The notes under the pieces were generated by a model that saw nothing but the letters and a program-made list of their open reading frames with translations, was not told the origin of the DNA and made no database searches. Positions 43,370 to 53,110 of a stretch of DNA of 64,000 bases are shown here, piece by piece (the first letter of the stretch is position 1; each line of letters opens with the position of its first letter). The DNA lies in NCBI GenBank assembly GCA_021831785.1, contig JAKBMB010000028.1, positions 288,620-352,619 on the forward strand. Reading direction: 5' to 3'. Origin of the DNA: Deltaproteobacteria bacterium. Its GTDB lineage: Bacteria > Desulfobacterota > Binatia > Binatales > Binataceae. The translations under genes were made by a program, and so were the position numbers.

Positions 43370-44755
43370 ATGACGAGCGCACAAATCACGACGCCACGGC
43401 TGGTGATCGCCGGGCTCGCCAGCGGCGTGGGCAAAACCACGGTCACCGCGGGGCTTATCGGCGCGCTTCGCGCGCGCGGCATGAAGGTCGCGGTCTTCAA
43501 ATGCGGGCCCGACTATCTCGACCCGACTTATCATGCTCGCGCCGCCGGGAGTTGCCATAACTTGGATGGATGGATGATGGGCCGCGAAGCGGTGCTCGCC
43601 ACTTTCGCGCGCGCGGCCGATGGGGCGGATATCGCGTTGATCGAGGGCGTGATGGGCTTGTTCGACGGCGCCACCCCCACCAGCGAACAGGGCTCGACCG
43701 CCGAGATCGCTAAGTGGCTGGAGGCGCCCGTGCTGCTCGTGATCGACGCGTCCGGGATGGCGCGGACAGTCGCGGCCGTGGCTCAGGGCTTCGCCGCTTT
43801 CGACCCGGCGCTGCGCGTGGCGGGTATGATCTGCAACCGGCTCGGCAGCCGCGGCCATCTCGAGCTGCTGCGCGCCAGCGCCGGCGCGCTGCCGATCGTG
43901 GGCGGGATGCCTAAGCGGCCGGAATACGCCTTCCCCGAGCGTCACCTCGGCCTTTACAGCGCCAACCTGGCGAGCGTGCCGCAAAGCCTCTTCGCTGCGT
44001 GGGAGGAAATCGCCGCGCAGTGGCTCGACCTCGAGACGATATCGGCCGCGGCGCGTTCGGCGCCGCCGCTCGCGTCGCCGGCAAGCTTGGGTCAGGCCGC
44101 GCCGAACGGACCGCTATGCCGGATCGGAATCGCCTTCGACGAGGCGTTCCATTTCTATTACGAGGACAACCTGCGCCGTCTCGAGGAAAACGGCGCGCAA
44201 CTGGAGCGCTTCTCGCCGCTTCGCTGCTCATCACCGCCGACGGACGCGGACGGGCTTTATTTCGGCGGCGGATATCCCGAGACGGTGGCCGGCGCGCTCT
44301 CGGCGAACACCTCGATGATCCGAGCAATCCGGGAATTCGCCTTAAGCGGAAGGCCGATCTATGCCGAATGCGGCGGCCTGATGTACCTCTCGGGCGGTAT
44401 CCGGACCGCGGCCGGCGATTTTTTTCCTATGGTTGACTTGATCCCGGGCGAGGCCGTCATGGCCCAGAGCATTCAAGCTCTGGGCTACGCCGAAGTCGAA
44501 ACGACGCAGCCCACGCTCCTGGGCCCCGCGGGCGAACGCTTTCGCGGTCATCAGTTCCGCTACTCAAGCTTAACTGCCGCAGGGCAAGCTCGATGCGCCT
44601 ACCGCGTCGCTACACGGCGCAAGAAGGATGCGTTCGCCGAAGGGTATATGCGAGACAACGTGCTGGCCTCCTACGTGCACGCGCATTGGGCTTCAAACCC
44701 GCGCTTGGCGCAAAACTTCGTCGCCTCCTGCTTGGCGCACGGCCGTTGCCGGTAA
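43370..44755 (+). CDS. cobB: Cobyrinic acid a,c-diamide synthase CobB/CbiA
   Basis: This glutamine amidotransferase amidates the a and c side chains of cobyrinic (or hydrogenobyrinic) acid. The N-terminal P-loop is GLASGVGKTTVTAGLIGAL, with KCGPDYLDPTYH and EGVMGLFDG following. The C-terminal GATase domain has the nucleophile in ECGGLMYL and the His in SYVHAHWASNP. 461 residues is normal. It is followed 93 bases later by cobQ. No cobalamin riboswitch consensus was noticed upstream. Confidence 0.93.
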   Translation: MTSAQITTPRLVIAGLASGVGKTTVTAGLIGALRARGMKVAVFKCGPDYLDPTYHARAAGSCHNLDGWMMGREAVLATFARAADGADIALIEGVMGLFDGATPTSEQGSTAEIAKWLEAPVLLVIDASGMARTVAAVAQGFAAFDPALRVAGMICNRLGSRGHLELLRASAGALPIVGGMPKRPEYAFPERHLGLYSANLASVPQSLFAAWEEIAAQWLDLETISAAARSAPPLASPASLGQAAPNGPLCRIGIAFDEAFHFYYEDNLRRLEENGAQLERFSPLRCSSPPTDADGLYFGGGYPETVAGALSANTSMIRAIREFALSGRPIYAECGGLMYLSGGIRTAAGDFFPMVDLIPGEAVMAQSIQALGYAEVETTQPTLLGPAGERFRGHQFRYSSLTAAGQARCAYRVATRRKKDAFAEGYMRDNVLASYVHAHWASNPRLAQNFVASCLAHGRCR

Positions 44756-44848
44756 GGCTCTACCGGGCCCACACCAGGCGGGCCGGATTGCCGGCACGTG
44801 CGCGCTGGGCACCAAGGGGCAGAGCGTAGCAACGGAGAACCACTGCGC

Positions 44849-46381
44849 ATGGCCGCGCGAACCTTGATGGTGCAGGGGACCGGGTCGTCGGTCGGCAAGA
44901 GCATTTTGGTCGCGGCTTTGCTGCGAATCTTGCGCGGCTACGGCCTTTCCGTGGCGCCGTTCAAAGCACAGAACATGGCGCTTAACTCATTTGTTACGCC
45001 CGACGGCTGCGAAATAAGCCGCGCCCAAGCCGTGCAGGCCGAGGCGGCCGAGATTGCGCCCAGCGTTGAGATGAACCCCGTACTGCTCAAGCCCGAGGCC
45101 GAGCGCCGCGCGCAGGTAATCGTGATGGGCAAGCCGATAGGACGTCTTAGCGCCGCGCAGTACCAGGCGTACAAACCCCGGTTGCGCGAGGTGGTCGCAA
45201 GCTCGCTCGAACGCCTGGTGCAGCGCTATGACTTGGTGGTAATCGAGGGCGCCGGCAGTCCGGCCGAGATCAACCTCAAGCAAAGCGATATCGTTAATAT
45301 GTACGTGGCCAAGCTGGCCGACGCGCCGGTTATCCTGGTCGGCGACATCGACCGCGGCGGGGTCTTCGCCCATCTCGTGGGCACGATGGAGCTGCTTGAG
45401 CAAGACGAGCGGGCGCGCGTCGCGGCGCTGCTGATCAACAAGTTTCGCGGCGACCGCGCGCTGCTCGAGCCCGGCCTGAAATTCATAGCGCGCCGGCTCG
45501 ATCGCCCGGTGCTCGGCGTAGTTCCCTATATCGAGAACCTGCGCATCGCGGACGAAGACTCGGTGGCGCTAGAAGAGCGCAGACCGGCGCCGGCGTCGGC
45601 TGCCGCCGAGCTCGACGTTGCCGTGATCCGGCTGCCGCGTCTTTCTAACTATGACGACCTACTTGCGCTGGAGCGAATTGCGGCGGTGCGCGTGCGCTTC
45701 GTCGAGGCTCCCGAGGCGCTCGCCGGCGCCGATTTGGCGATCGTTCCGGGCTCTAAGAGCACGATCGCCGACCTGGAATGGATGCGCCGCACCGGAATCG
45801 CGCGCGCGCTTGTCGCCCGCGCGTCTCAGGCGCTGCCGGTCCTGGGGATCTGCGGGGGATGCCAGATGCTCGGCGAAGCGATCGAAGACCCGACCGGCGC
45901 CGAGTCGGACCGCAAATACGCCGAAGGGCTGGGGTTGCTCGCGCTGCGCACGCGCTTTGGGCCGCACAAGCGCACCGCTCAGGTCACGGCGCGCGCGGCC
46001 GGCCGATGCTTTCTGACCGAGGGCTTAAGCTCGCAAGAGATACTCCGCGCTTACGAGATTCACATGGGGATGGTCGAAAGGAGCGGCGCGCAGCTCGCGC
46101 CCTTCGAGGTGCTGACGCGCAATGGCCGCGCCGATTCGGACTTGGACGGCGCGCTCGCGGCCAACGGGGCGGTGGTCGGCACGATGCTCCACGGCATCTT
46201 CGACAACGACGCCGTGCGCGGCGCGGCGCTCGGCTTCTTGCGCGCGCGCAAGGGACTGCCGGACTTATCGGCGCCGCAGCTAAGTTGCGCCCTCAGTAAG
46301 CAGCGCGAGTACGACCGGCTAGCCGCCGTGGTGCGCGAGCATATCGACTGCGCGCTGCTGAAGCGGCTCGCCGGCCTTTGA
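44849..46381 (+). CDS. cobQ: Cobyric acid synthase CobQ/CbiP
   Basis: CobQ amidates four side chains of the corrin ring using glutamine. The P-loop VQGTGSSVGKSILVAALLRIL, the substrate-binding KAQNMALNSFVTPDGCEISRAQAVQAEAA and the class I GATase nucleophile in GICGGCQMLGE are clear, with GDIDRGGVFAHLVGT typical of the family. ATG 44849 is preferred because GGAG lies about 11 bases upstream; an earlier in-frame start would add 17 residues. 510 residues. Together with cobB it suggests corrinoid synthesis or salvage. Confidence 0.95.
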   Translation: MAARTLMVQGTGSSVGKSILVAALLRILRGYGLSVAPFKAQNMALNSFVTPDGCEISRAQAVQAEAAEIAPSVEMNPVLLKPEAERRAQVIVMGKPIGRLSAAQYQAYKPRLREVVASSLERLVQRYDLVVIEGAGSPAEINLKQSDIVNMYVAKLADAPVILVGDIDRGGVFAHLVGTMELLEQDERARVAALLINKFRGDRALLEPGLKFIARRLDRPVLGVVPYIENLRIADEDSVALEERRPAPASAAAELDVAVIRLPRLSNYDDLLALERIAAVRVRFVEAPEALAGADLAIVPGSKSTIADLEWMRRTGIARALVARASQALPVLGICGGCQMLGEAIEDPTGAESDRKYAEGLGLLALRTRFGPHKRTAQVTARAAGRCFLTEGLSSQEILRAYEIHMGMVERSGAQLAPFEVLTRNGRADSDLDGALAANGAVVGTMLHGIFDNDAVRGAALGFLRARKGLPDLSAPQLSCALSKQREYDRLAAVVREHIDCALLKRLAGL

Positions 46382-46471
46382 CCGGCGCCGGAAAACGCAG
46401 CCGCACGCAGCCCGGTGAAACGCAACCGTGCGCGGTCGCGCGGCCGCGGCCGGTATGATTTAATCTAGCCT

Positions 46472-47407
46472 ATGCCGGTAGACGTGGGGCGCTCGCCGAC
46501 CGATTTCATCGGACGCACGCCGGTCGTGCGCGTAAGGCGCCTGGTGCCGAGCGACCACGCGCAGGTGTGGGCCAAGCTGGAGACCTTCAACCCCGGCGGC
46601 AGCGTCAAGGACCGAATTTGCTTGGCGATGATCGAACGCGCCGAGCGCGAGGGGCGGCTTAAGCCCGGCGGAACGATCGTCGAGCCGACCTCGGGCAACA
46701 CCGGGATCGGCCTGGCGATGATCGCGGCAGTCAAGGGCTATCGGCTGATCCTGACCATGCCCGACACGATGAGCGAGGAGCGCCGCTCGCTGCTGGCGGC
46801 TTACGGGGCGCAATTGGTGCTCACGCCGGACAGCCGCGGGATGCACGCCGCGATCGCCAAGGCGCAGGAACTGGTGCGCGAGAACCCGGATTATTTCATG
46901 CCCCAGCAGTTCGCCAACCCATCAAATCCGCAAGTGCACCACGATACCACGGGACCGGAGCTGCTCGATCAATTGGAGCGCATCGACGCGTTTGTGGCCG
47001 GGGTGGGTACCGGCGGGACGATCACCGGGGTGGGCCATTACCTTCGCCGCGAGCTTAAAAATCAGCTCCTGATCGTCGCCGTAGAGCCCAAAAGCTCACC
47101 GGTGCTCTCCGGCGGTGAGCCCGGCTTTCACAAGATCCAGGGAATCGGCGCCGGCTTCGTGCCGGAAATTCTTGATACGAGAATCTACGACGAGGTGATC
47201 GCGGTCAGCGATGAAGAGGCGGCCGAATGCGCGCGCCGCCTAGCGCGCGCCGAGGGGCTGCTGGTCGGCATCTCAGCCGGCGCGAACTGCTGGGCGTCGC
47301 TCGAGATCGCGCGCCGGCTTGGTCCCGGCAAGGTAGTCGCCACGGTGTTTTGCGACTCGGGCGAGCGCTATCTGACCACCGGCTTGTTCCAGTTCGACGG
47401 AATCTGA
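46472..47407 (+). CDS. cysK: Cysteine synthase (O-acetylserine sulfhydrylase)
   Basis: This PLP enzyme makes cysteine from O-acetylserine and sulfide. The PLP-binding Lys lies in [31 protein letters not shown] forms the substrate loop, [15 protein letters not shown] binds the phosphate, and [15 protein letters not shown] matches CysK. 311 residues with the usual end [13 protein letters not shown]. It starts at ATG 46472. No serine acetyltransferase lies nearby. Confidence 0.95.
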   Translation: MPVDVGRSPTDFIGRTPVVRVRRLVPSDHAQVWAKLETFNPGGSVKDRICLAMIERAEREGRLKPGGTIVEPTSGNTGIGLAMIAAVKGYRLILTMPDTMSEERRSLLAAYGAQLVLTPDSRGMHAAIAKAQELVRENPDYFMPQQFANPSNPQVHHDTTGPELLDQLERIDAFVAGVGTGGTITGVGHYLRRELKNQLLIVAVEPKSSPVLSGGEPGFHKIQGIGAGFVPEILDTRIYDEVIAVSDEEAAECARRLARAEGLLVGISAGANCWASLEIARRLGPGKVVATVFCDSGERYLTTGLFQFDGI

Positions 47408-47674
47408 CGCGCGCCAACGCGCCAGGCGGCGCAAAGAGCCCGCGCCTGGCCGGCTGACAACAGCGGCCAGCGAGCCCGGGGCGTAAAAATAGAGACGCGC
47501 GCGCCATAGCTAATCGGCGCCAGGCCGCCGGTTGCATCGCGCGCTGTAGGTCCCGGTCGTTCGCGCGCGGCCGCGCAGCCGATCGGCCGCGCGGCCGGCG
47601 CCGGACGAAGCGCTGAAGACAGGCTTGCGGAACTGACCGCGGATGTGACAAGCCTGGGCTTGAGAGCTGCAATC

Positions 47675-48499
47675 ATGGATGAGCTTGCAAAGAAATTAAA
47701 CCGCTTGCGCGGAGTGCTTAAACCGATGGCGTCGGTGATCGTCGCCTTTTCGGGAGGCGTCGATTCCGCCTTTTTGCTCAAGGTCGCCCAGGAGGCTCTG
47801 GGCGAGGGCGTTCTGGCGCTGACCACCACGTCGCCCACGATGCCGCGCGAGGACTTGCAGTCCGCGCGCGCGGTGGCCGGGCTGATTGGCGCGCGCCATC
47901 TGCTGGTCGAGTCGAACGAGCTTTTGATTCCGGGCTACGCGGCGAACTCGACCAACCGATGTTATCTGTGCAAGAACAATCTCTTCGCGGTGTGCGAAGA
48001 GAAGGCGCAGGAACTCGGCATCAAGCATATCGTCGACGGGCTCAACCTGGACGATCTGCGCGACTACCGACCCGGCATCAAGGCGGCGCAGCAACGGCGC
48101 GTGCGTCATCCGCTGGTCGAGGCCGGTCTGACCAAGGCCGAGATTCGCGAGCTTTCGCGCGCGCTGGCGCTGCCGACCTGGGACCGGCCCGCTTCACCGT
48201 GCCTGTCCTCGCGCTTCCCTTACGGAACCACGATTACGCTCGACGCGCTGACCAAGGTCGAGCAGGGCGAGCAGCTTTTGCGCGAGCTCGGCTTCAAGGT
48301 GGCTCGCGTGCGCTACCACCAGGAGGTCGCGCGGCTCGAGATCGAGCGGCAAGAGATGGGGCGAATTATCGAACCTGGACTGGCCGAAGTTATTTTTCGC
48401 GAGTTTCGGCGCATCGGGTTTCGCTTCGTCGCGGTCGATCTCAAGGGCTTTCGCTCCGGCTCGCTCAACGAGGGACTTGCCCCGCAGCCGTCGTCCTGA
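47675..48499 (+). CDS. larE: LarE-type ATP-dependent sulfurtransferase
   Basis: LarE makes the dithiolated precursor of the nickel-pincer cofactor by sacrificing its own Cys sulfur. The PP-loop VAFSGGVDSAFLLKVA is at the N-terminus, NRCYLCKNNLF and SPCLSSRFPYG supply the Cys residues, and the latter matches the sacrificial Cys region. ATG 47675 is chosen; a GTG at 47645 would add 10 residues. larB and larC are not in the window. In many bacteria such proteins serve unknown sulfur-transfer reactions. It converges with ispD, two bases apart. Confidence 0.88.
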   Translation: MDELAKKLNRLRGVLKPMASVIVAFSGGVDSAFLLKVAQEALGEGVLALTTTSPTMPREDLQSARAVAGLIGARHLLVESNELLIPGYAANSTNRCYLCKNNLFAVCEEKAQELGIKHIVDGLNLDDLRDYRPGIKAAQQRRVRHPLVEAGLTKAEIRELSRALALPTWDRPASPCLSSRFPYGTTITLDALTKVEQGEQLLRELGFKVARVRYHQEVARLEIERQEMGRIIEPGLAEVIFREFRRIGFRFVAVDLKGFRSGSLNEGLAPQPSS

Positions 48500-48501
48500 G
48501 A

Positions 48502-49218
48502 TCAACCGAGGGCGCGCCCGCGTGCGGCGATCAGAGCTTGCGCCATTGCCAGGTCCTCGGGCGTCGTTATCTTGAAGTTCTCGGGCGAACCTTTCACCAG
48601 GCGGACCTCGCCGCCGATTCGCTCCACGAGCTCGGCCTCGTCGGTCGCCTCCCATCCCCGCTCCTGCGCGGTCTTAAAGGCGCTGAGCAACAGCGCGCGG
48701 CGAAACGCCTGCGGCGTCTGGGACTGAAACAATCCCGCGCGTGAAAGCGTGGCAGAGATCGCTTCGGCTTGGCCGCGCTTGAGCGTGTCCGCAACCGGCA
48801 CCGCCGCGATCGCCGCGCCAAACCGCGAGGCATCGGCAAGAGCAGCGGCAAATAATTCGGCCGGCGCCAGCGGCCGGGCCGCATCGTGAACCGCCACCAA
48901 ATCGCTTTCGGCGCTGGTGAGCTCGAGAGCGATACGCACGGAATCTTGGCGCGCGGCTCCGCCTGGAGTAATTTTGACCGGCAACGCTACTCCCGCCTCG
49001 CTCACCGCCGCCCGCGCTGCCCGCTCCATCCCGGGCGGTACGGCGATTACGAGCTCGATTACCCCTTCGACGCGGGCAGCCGCGGCAAGCGAGTAGTACA
49101 GCATCGGATGCCCACAAAGCTCGACGAACGCCTTGGCCGCCGCGAGGCCCAGCCGCGAACCCGAACCTGCGGCCGCAATAATGACTGACGCTCTACCTAA
49201 ACGGCCGCCCGCGGACAT
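48502..49218 (-). CDS. ispD: 2-C-methyl-D-erythritol 4-phosphate cytidylyltransferase IspD
   Basis: IspD makes CDP-methylerythritol in the MEP pathway. IIAAAGSGSRLGLAAAKAFVELCGHPMLYYSL is the CTP-binding start, VAVHDAARPLAP contains the metal site, and the segment FQSQTPQAFRRALL with ATDEAELVERIG is diagnostic. 238 residues. The carD gene upstream, 190 bases away on the same strand, is the common neighbour of ispD (carD-ispD-ispF). ispF is not present downstream. Confidence 0.95.
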   Translation of the reverse strand: MSAGGRLGRASVIIAAAGSGSRLGLAAAKAFVELCGHPMLYYSLAAAARVEGVIELVIAVPPGMERAARAAVSEAGVALPVKITPGGAARQDSVRIALELTSAESDLVAVHDAARPLAPAELFAAALADASRFGAAIAAVPVADTLKRGQAEAISATLSRAGLFQSQTPQAFRRALLLSAFKTAQERGWEATDEAELVERIGGEVRLVKGSPENFKITTPEDLAMAQALIAARGRALG

Positions 49219-49407
49219 CGATTTAAGGCGCGTGCTTAGCCGCGGCCATCACGAACTCGGAAGTTGCGTTGGCTCACGGAGCACTCGCCCGTGCCGCCGG
49301 CGACGACAGGCAACTCGCTCTGCGGCCATTTTCGCCGTCCGCGGCCGCGCGCTCCCGCTCGTTGCGGCCATCACCATTGCGGGTTACGGACGCAATCGCG
49401 CTGCGCG

Positions 49408-49899
49408 CTAATTGGCAAACAGGACGTTGAGCTCTTCGATGATCTTTTCTTCGGGATGGTCTTGAGCGATGGAAAGTTCCTTGACCAGAAGATTGCGCGC
49501 AGTGTCAAGGATTTTGCGCTCTCCGAACGACAAATCCTTGTCCGCCTTGAGCATCAGGAGATCGCGCAGCACCTGAGCGATCTCGAGCGGCGAGCCGGTC
49601 TTAATTTTTTCCGTATATTCGCGATAGCGCCGGTTCCAAGTCTGAGCGTCCGCGTGAACCTTGCGGTCGCGCAGGATGCGATAGATTTTGGTCACCATAT
49701 CTTTGCCGATCACGCGGCGCAGACCGACCACCGCTACGTTCTCGGTCGGGACCATTATTGTCATTCGGTTATCGAGGATTTTCAGCAGATAATACGTGCG
49801 TTCGGTGCCGGAGATGGTTCTGGTCTGAACGCCCTCGATTACGCCCACACCGTGAGCGGGATAAACAACCTTTTCGCCTTTTTTGAAACTCAGGGACAT
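49408..49899 (-). CDS. carD: CarD-family transcription regulator
   Basis: CarD binds RNA polymerase beta and stabilises open promoter complexes. The 163-residue protein starts MSLSFKKGEKVVYPAHGVGVIEGV, the RNAP-interacting Tudor-like domain, and then has a helical DNA-binding C-terminus (RRYREYTEKIKTGSPLEIAQVLRDL). ATG 49899 has AAGGTG five bases upstream; the longer reading up to 50022 is not needed. Pairing with ispD is widespread and suggests co-transcription. Confidence 0.94.
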   Translation of the reverse strand: MSLSFKKGEKVVYPAHGVGVIEGVQTRTISGTERTYYLLKILDNRMTIMVPTENVAVVGLRRVIGKDMVTKIYRILRDRKVHADAQTWNRRYREYTEKIKTGSPLEIAQVLRDLLMLKADKDLSFGERKILDTARNLLVKELSIAQDHPEEKIIEELNVLFAN

Positions 49900-50262
49900 A
49901 TCGCACCTTGCCATAAAATCCCGCGCGCTGGCTCGGCCCGGCGCCTTGGGCCGGTCCTCATGTCCCGCCCAGGCGTCCGCCGATTTGGAAGCAGGGAAAC
50001 CATTATGGCACAGAACGGGCAACTAATACCAGCGCCCTTTAACCGAGCGCAGCGGAAGGTTGGAAGGGCCGCGTGGGTTTAGCGCTGGGCAGCCGCCGAG
50101 GAGTCAAGCCGCGCGTCTAAAGCTTATCTAAGTCAGAATGGGTAGACTTGACTCGCTCGAAGGTTCTTCAACCCGTCAGTGGTAACCATACGCGCATCGG
50201 CGCGTCACGCCTGGCGCTCCTCGCGCTCCGCATGCCGGCGCGAACCCGTGCGCCCGCCCGCG
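49900..50262. other. 363-base region between carD and a membrane protein gene
   Basis: It holds the carD promoter region. No gene, repeat or RNA element was recognised; short plus-strand frames here have no supporting features. The carD Shine-Dalgarno sequence lies at its left edge. Confidence 0.3.
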
Positions 50263-51171
50263 TCAAGCAGGTCTGGCGCCCAGAGATTCGGTGGGTGCTA
50301 AGGCCGGCGCGGAGGAGGTCTCAAGACGCGTGCGGCGGGCATGGTTTAAGTCTTCGTACAGGCGCGCGCCGGCGGCAAAGAAAAACGCGATCGTTGCGTA
50401 GCCCACGCAGGTCGCCAGCAGGTCGGCCGCAAACATTCCCGCCCAGAGAAAGCCGGTCACAACACCGATTATGCCCAGTGTCCAGCTCACCAGTACGAAC
50501 GCGCCGCCGGTCCACGAGTTGAATCCCGACCACACGGCGAGAAAAACCACGATGCGCGCCGCGACCGCAAAAAATCGCCCGCGCATCAGCTCGCGGCTAA
50601 ACAGCAGAGCCGGCCAACTGCGCTGATTGTCCATCACTACGGCGTACTGCGCGAAATACAGCCATACGTAGGCCAACACGCCGGGTATCACGAGCAGAAA
50701 AAGGCCGACCAGCGTAGTGAACACCTGCAATAGAAAGACCCAGGCGAAGGGACCGACGAGCGCCCAGGCGCGCCGATAGATCGCCCGCGCTTCGTCGAGC
50801 GCGCTATTCTCGCGCACGCCGGCGCGTATCCGGCTCAACGCGCATAGCACGACCAGATTCACCGCCAGCGTCAGCAAAACAATGATCAGGTGCAAAAGCC
50901 GCGTCTGCCAGGGAGAAAAGGGCAAGCTCGCCTGCGGCCCGTTCTTTATCGCTTGCGCCGCGCGCAAACTCACGTTATGCACGCCGGGTGAAAGGAACAG
51001 CATCAATTGATGCTGTAGATTGAGCGCGTCGGGCATCAGGCACAGCGCCGCTGCGAAGGCCAGCGGCCCCAGTGTCAGGGCGAAGGTCTGCCAGTTGCCG
51101 GTGAGGTCACGCACCGCGTTGGCGAGGTAAATGAAGCTGCTTTTAAGACGTGCCTGCTCCTGCGCCGTCAT
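50263..51171 (-). CDS. Multi-pass membrane protein, YciC/DUF7544-like
   Basis: The 302-residue protein has about six hydrophobic helices (for example LLHLIIVLLTLAVNLVVLCAL, VFLLQVFTTLVGLFLLVIPGVLAYVWLYF and IGVVTGFLWAGMFAADLLATC). The central region FARELMRGRFF-like, with 'VIPGVLAYVWLYFAQYAVVMDNQRSWPALLFSRELMRGR', resembles bacterial integral membrane proteins of the 'glycerophosphoryl diester phosphodiesterase membrane domain' type, which have no known activity. It ends in a disordered Ala/Pro tail. No partner genes lie nearby. Confidence 0.65.
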   Translation of the reverse strand: MTAQEQARLKSSFIYLANAVRDLTGNWQTFALTLGPLAFAAALCLMPDALNLQHQLMLFLSPGVHNVSLRAAQAIKNGPQASLPFSPWQTRLLHLIIVLLTLAVNLVVLCALSRIRAGVRENSALDEARAIYRRAWALVGPFAWVFLLQVFTTLVGLFLLVIPGVLAYVWLYFAQYAVVMDNQRSWPALLFSRELMRGRFFAVAARIVVFLAVWSGFNSWTGGAFVLVSWTLGIIGVVTGFLWAGMFAADLLATCVGYATIAFFFAAGARLYEDLNHARRTRLETSSAPALAPTESLGARPA

Positions 51172-51461
51172 TCCAATTGTAAACCTCCCGTTACGGCTTA
51201 GCCGCGCACACTCGCCGCGGCTTTCGAGACCTGCGCGGATACGATAGAGCTGCGTCCCGTCGGCGCAATCGAGCAGCCCGAGCGCGCGCGGCGCAGAACT
51301 CTGTCCGCGTCGGGCCCAAAGGTCTTTTCGCTAAGCACCTAGGCGCTTTTTCGCGCGCTGCACTGGCGCCTTTTCGCTCATAGCGCAGCGCTAAACGACG
51401 TCGTGTTAACGATGCTATAGTTAACTCGCATCAACAATCGCAACCGCGAGGTGAAAGTGCA

Positions 51462-51713
51462 ATGGGCAACTGCGGCCGCGAAACGGAGTTGGCTTTGGAA
51501 GAGCGCCTGATCCGGCGCATGCACCTGCTCGTCGACCTGACAACGGCCATCATCGCGCAGGACCCCGCCTTGACGCTTGATGAGGCGTGGCAGCATGTGC
51601 TGGCGCTCAAGCGCGCGGTGCTGGCGATGTTTCCGGACAAAGAAGCGGTCTTTGACCTGATATATATACCACGCTTTTCCCGCCTGTTGGCGGAGCGTTT
51701 CGGCGCCAACTAG
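51462..51713 (+). CDS. Small conserved-looking hypothetical protein
   Basis: The 83-residue protein is helical, with LALEERLIRRMHLLVDLTTAIIAQDPALTLDEAWQHVLALKRAVLAMFPDKEAVFDLIYIPRFSRLL. It begins with an N-terminal NCGRE. The helical amphipathic pattern and acidic-basic balance look like a real protein, but I do not recognise a family. The ATG at 51462 is preceded by AGGTGAAAGTGCA. It is 24 bases upstream of nagA, so it may be co-transcribed with it. Confidence 0.6.
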   Translation: MGNCGRETELALEERLIRRMHLLVDLTTAIIAQDPALTLDEAWQHVLALKRAVLAMFPDKEAVFDLIYIPRFSRLLAERFGAN

Positions 51714-51737
51714 GCCCTGCGAGCGAAAAGAGCGCTG

Positions 51738-52865
51738 ATGGCGACAACCAGGACCCTGCGCGGCCTGCTCACGCGCGCCGATGGCGTGAGCTTTGCCGGC
51801 AAGGTGACGTTCTCGGAGCGTGTCGAAGCAATCGAATCCGCATGCGCCGGCTGCGACGACCATGTCGTTCCGGGGCTTATCGACCTGCAGGTAAATGGGC
51901 TCGGGCGCTACGATGTAATGGGGGCTTCGGCCGCCGACATGGCTGCGATCGCGCGCGCGCTGCCCGCCGAAGGAGTCACCGCGTTTCTGCCGACGGCGAT
52001 CACCGCGCCGCTCGAACATCTCGAGCGTGTTCACGACGCGGTGCGGCAGGCGGCGGTGTTTGCCGAGGGGCAGCCCGGCTACGCCGCGATTGTCGGGCTC
52101 CATCTGGAGGGTCCGTTTATTTCGCCGGTTCGGCTGGGAGTACATCCGCGTTTTAATCTGGAGCCGCGGGGTGATCCGCTTGAGCGAGTGCTGGCAATGG
52201 AGCAGCTAAAGCTGATTACGCTTGCGCCGGAGCTCGCGGGGGCGCTGGATGCGCTCGGCCGGCTTACGGCGCGCGGCGTGGTCGGCGCGATTGGCCATTC
52301 GGACGCCACGCTGGAGCAGGCCATGGAGGCGGTGTCGGCAGGAGCGCGCATGTTCACGCATCTGTTTAACGCGATGCGCCCGATTCATCATCGCGCTCCC
52401 GGCGTAGCGCTGGCCGGCTTACTGCCCTCGCCGGCGTTCGCCGCTCTGATTGCCGACGGCACGCACGTTCATCCCTCGATGCTGCGCTTGGCCTACAACG
52501 CCCGCGGGCCGCAAGGCCTTATCCTAACCAGCGATCGGGTCGCGCTGGTGAGCACCGATGGCCAATGCGCTACGGCCGTCGCCGGCGCGGCGCGCGACGC
52601 CAGCGCCCGCGGCGCCGCAGCGCGGCGCGATGACGGCACCCTGGCCGGCAGCCTGACCTCGCTGCTCGACGCAGTTCGCCTGATCGTGCAAACCACCGGC
52701 GCATCCGTGGCTCAGGCGGTCTCGATGGCGGCGGGCAATCCGGCGCGCCTTTTGGCCCTTGACCAGCGCGGAACTATCGCTGTGGGCGCCCGCGCAGACC
52801 TGCTCGTGCTCGACCGCGAGCTCAAGCTAAAGACGGTGTTCGTCGCGGGACGAGAAGTCGGCTGA
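51738..52865 (+). CDS. nagA: N-acetylglucosamine-6-phosphate deacetylase NagA
   Basis: The amidohydrolase-fold enzyme removes the acetyl group from GlcNAc-6-P during amino-sugar recycling. Motifs in order: VPGLIDLQVNGLGRYDVMG, GLHLEGPFISPVRLGVH with the metal-binding Glu, AIGHSDATLEQAMEAV, THLFNAM, IADGTHVHPSMLRLAYNARGPQGLILTSD with the catalytic Asp. The first motif has Q/N where many NagA proteins have H.H, as in the mono-metal type. 375 residues. nagB is absent nearby. Confidence 0.93.
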   Translation: MATTRTLRGLLTRADGVSFAGKVTFSERVEAIESACAGCDDHVVPGLIDLQVNGLGRYDVMGASAADMAAIARALPAEGVTAFLPTAITAPLEHLERVHDAVRQAAVFAEGQPGYAAIVGLHLEGPFISPVRLGVHPRFNLEPRGDPLERVLAMEQLKLITLAPELAGALDALGRLTARGVVGAIGHSDATLEQAMEAVSAGARMFTHLFNAMRPIHHRAPGVALAGLLPSPAFAALIADGTHVHPSMLRLAYNARGPQGLILTSDRVALVSTDGQCATAVAGAARDASARGAAARRDDGTLAGSLTSLLDAVRLIVQTTGASVAQAVSMAAGNPARLLALDQRGTIAVGARADLLVLDRELKLKTVFVAGREVG

Positions 52866-53110
52866 CCCGGCGCTTGGGAGCATTTGCGCAACGCGCCTTG
52901 GTTTGATGTGCTTAAAGGCGTGCGGGGGCCGGACGATAAGGCTTTTGTACAGGTATAACACGAGGTATCGCATGGCGAAGACCGGAGGTAAACCTAGCAG
53001 AGCCAACAGCAGCCTCGCGTATGCCACCCCAGCCTCGCGCACGTCACACCGCTTTTTCGAGCCGAATGATTCGACCGCCGCAGGGCCAGCTAAGGAGCAG
53101 CACGCGCGAG

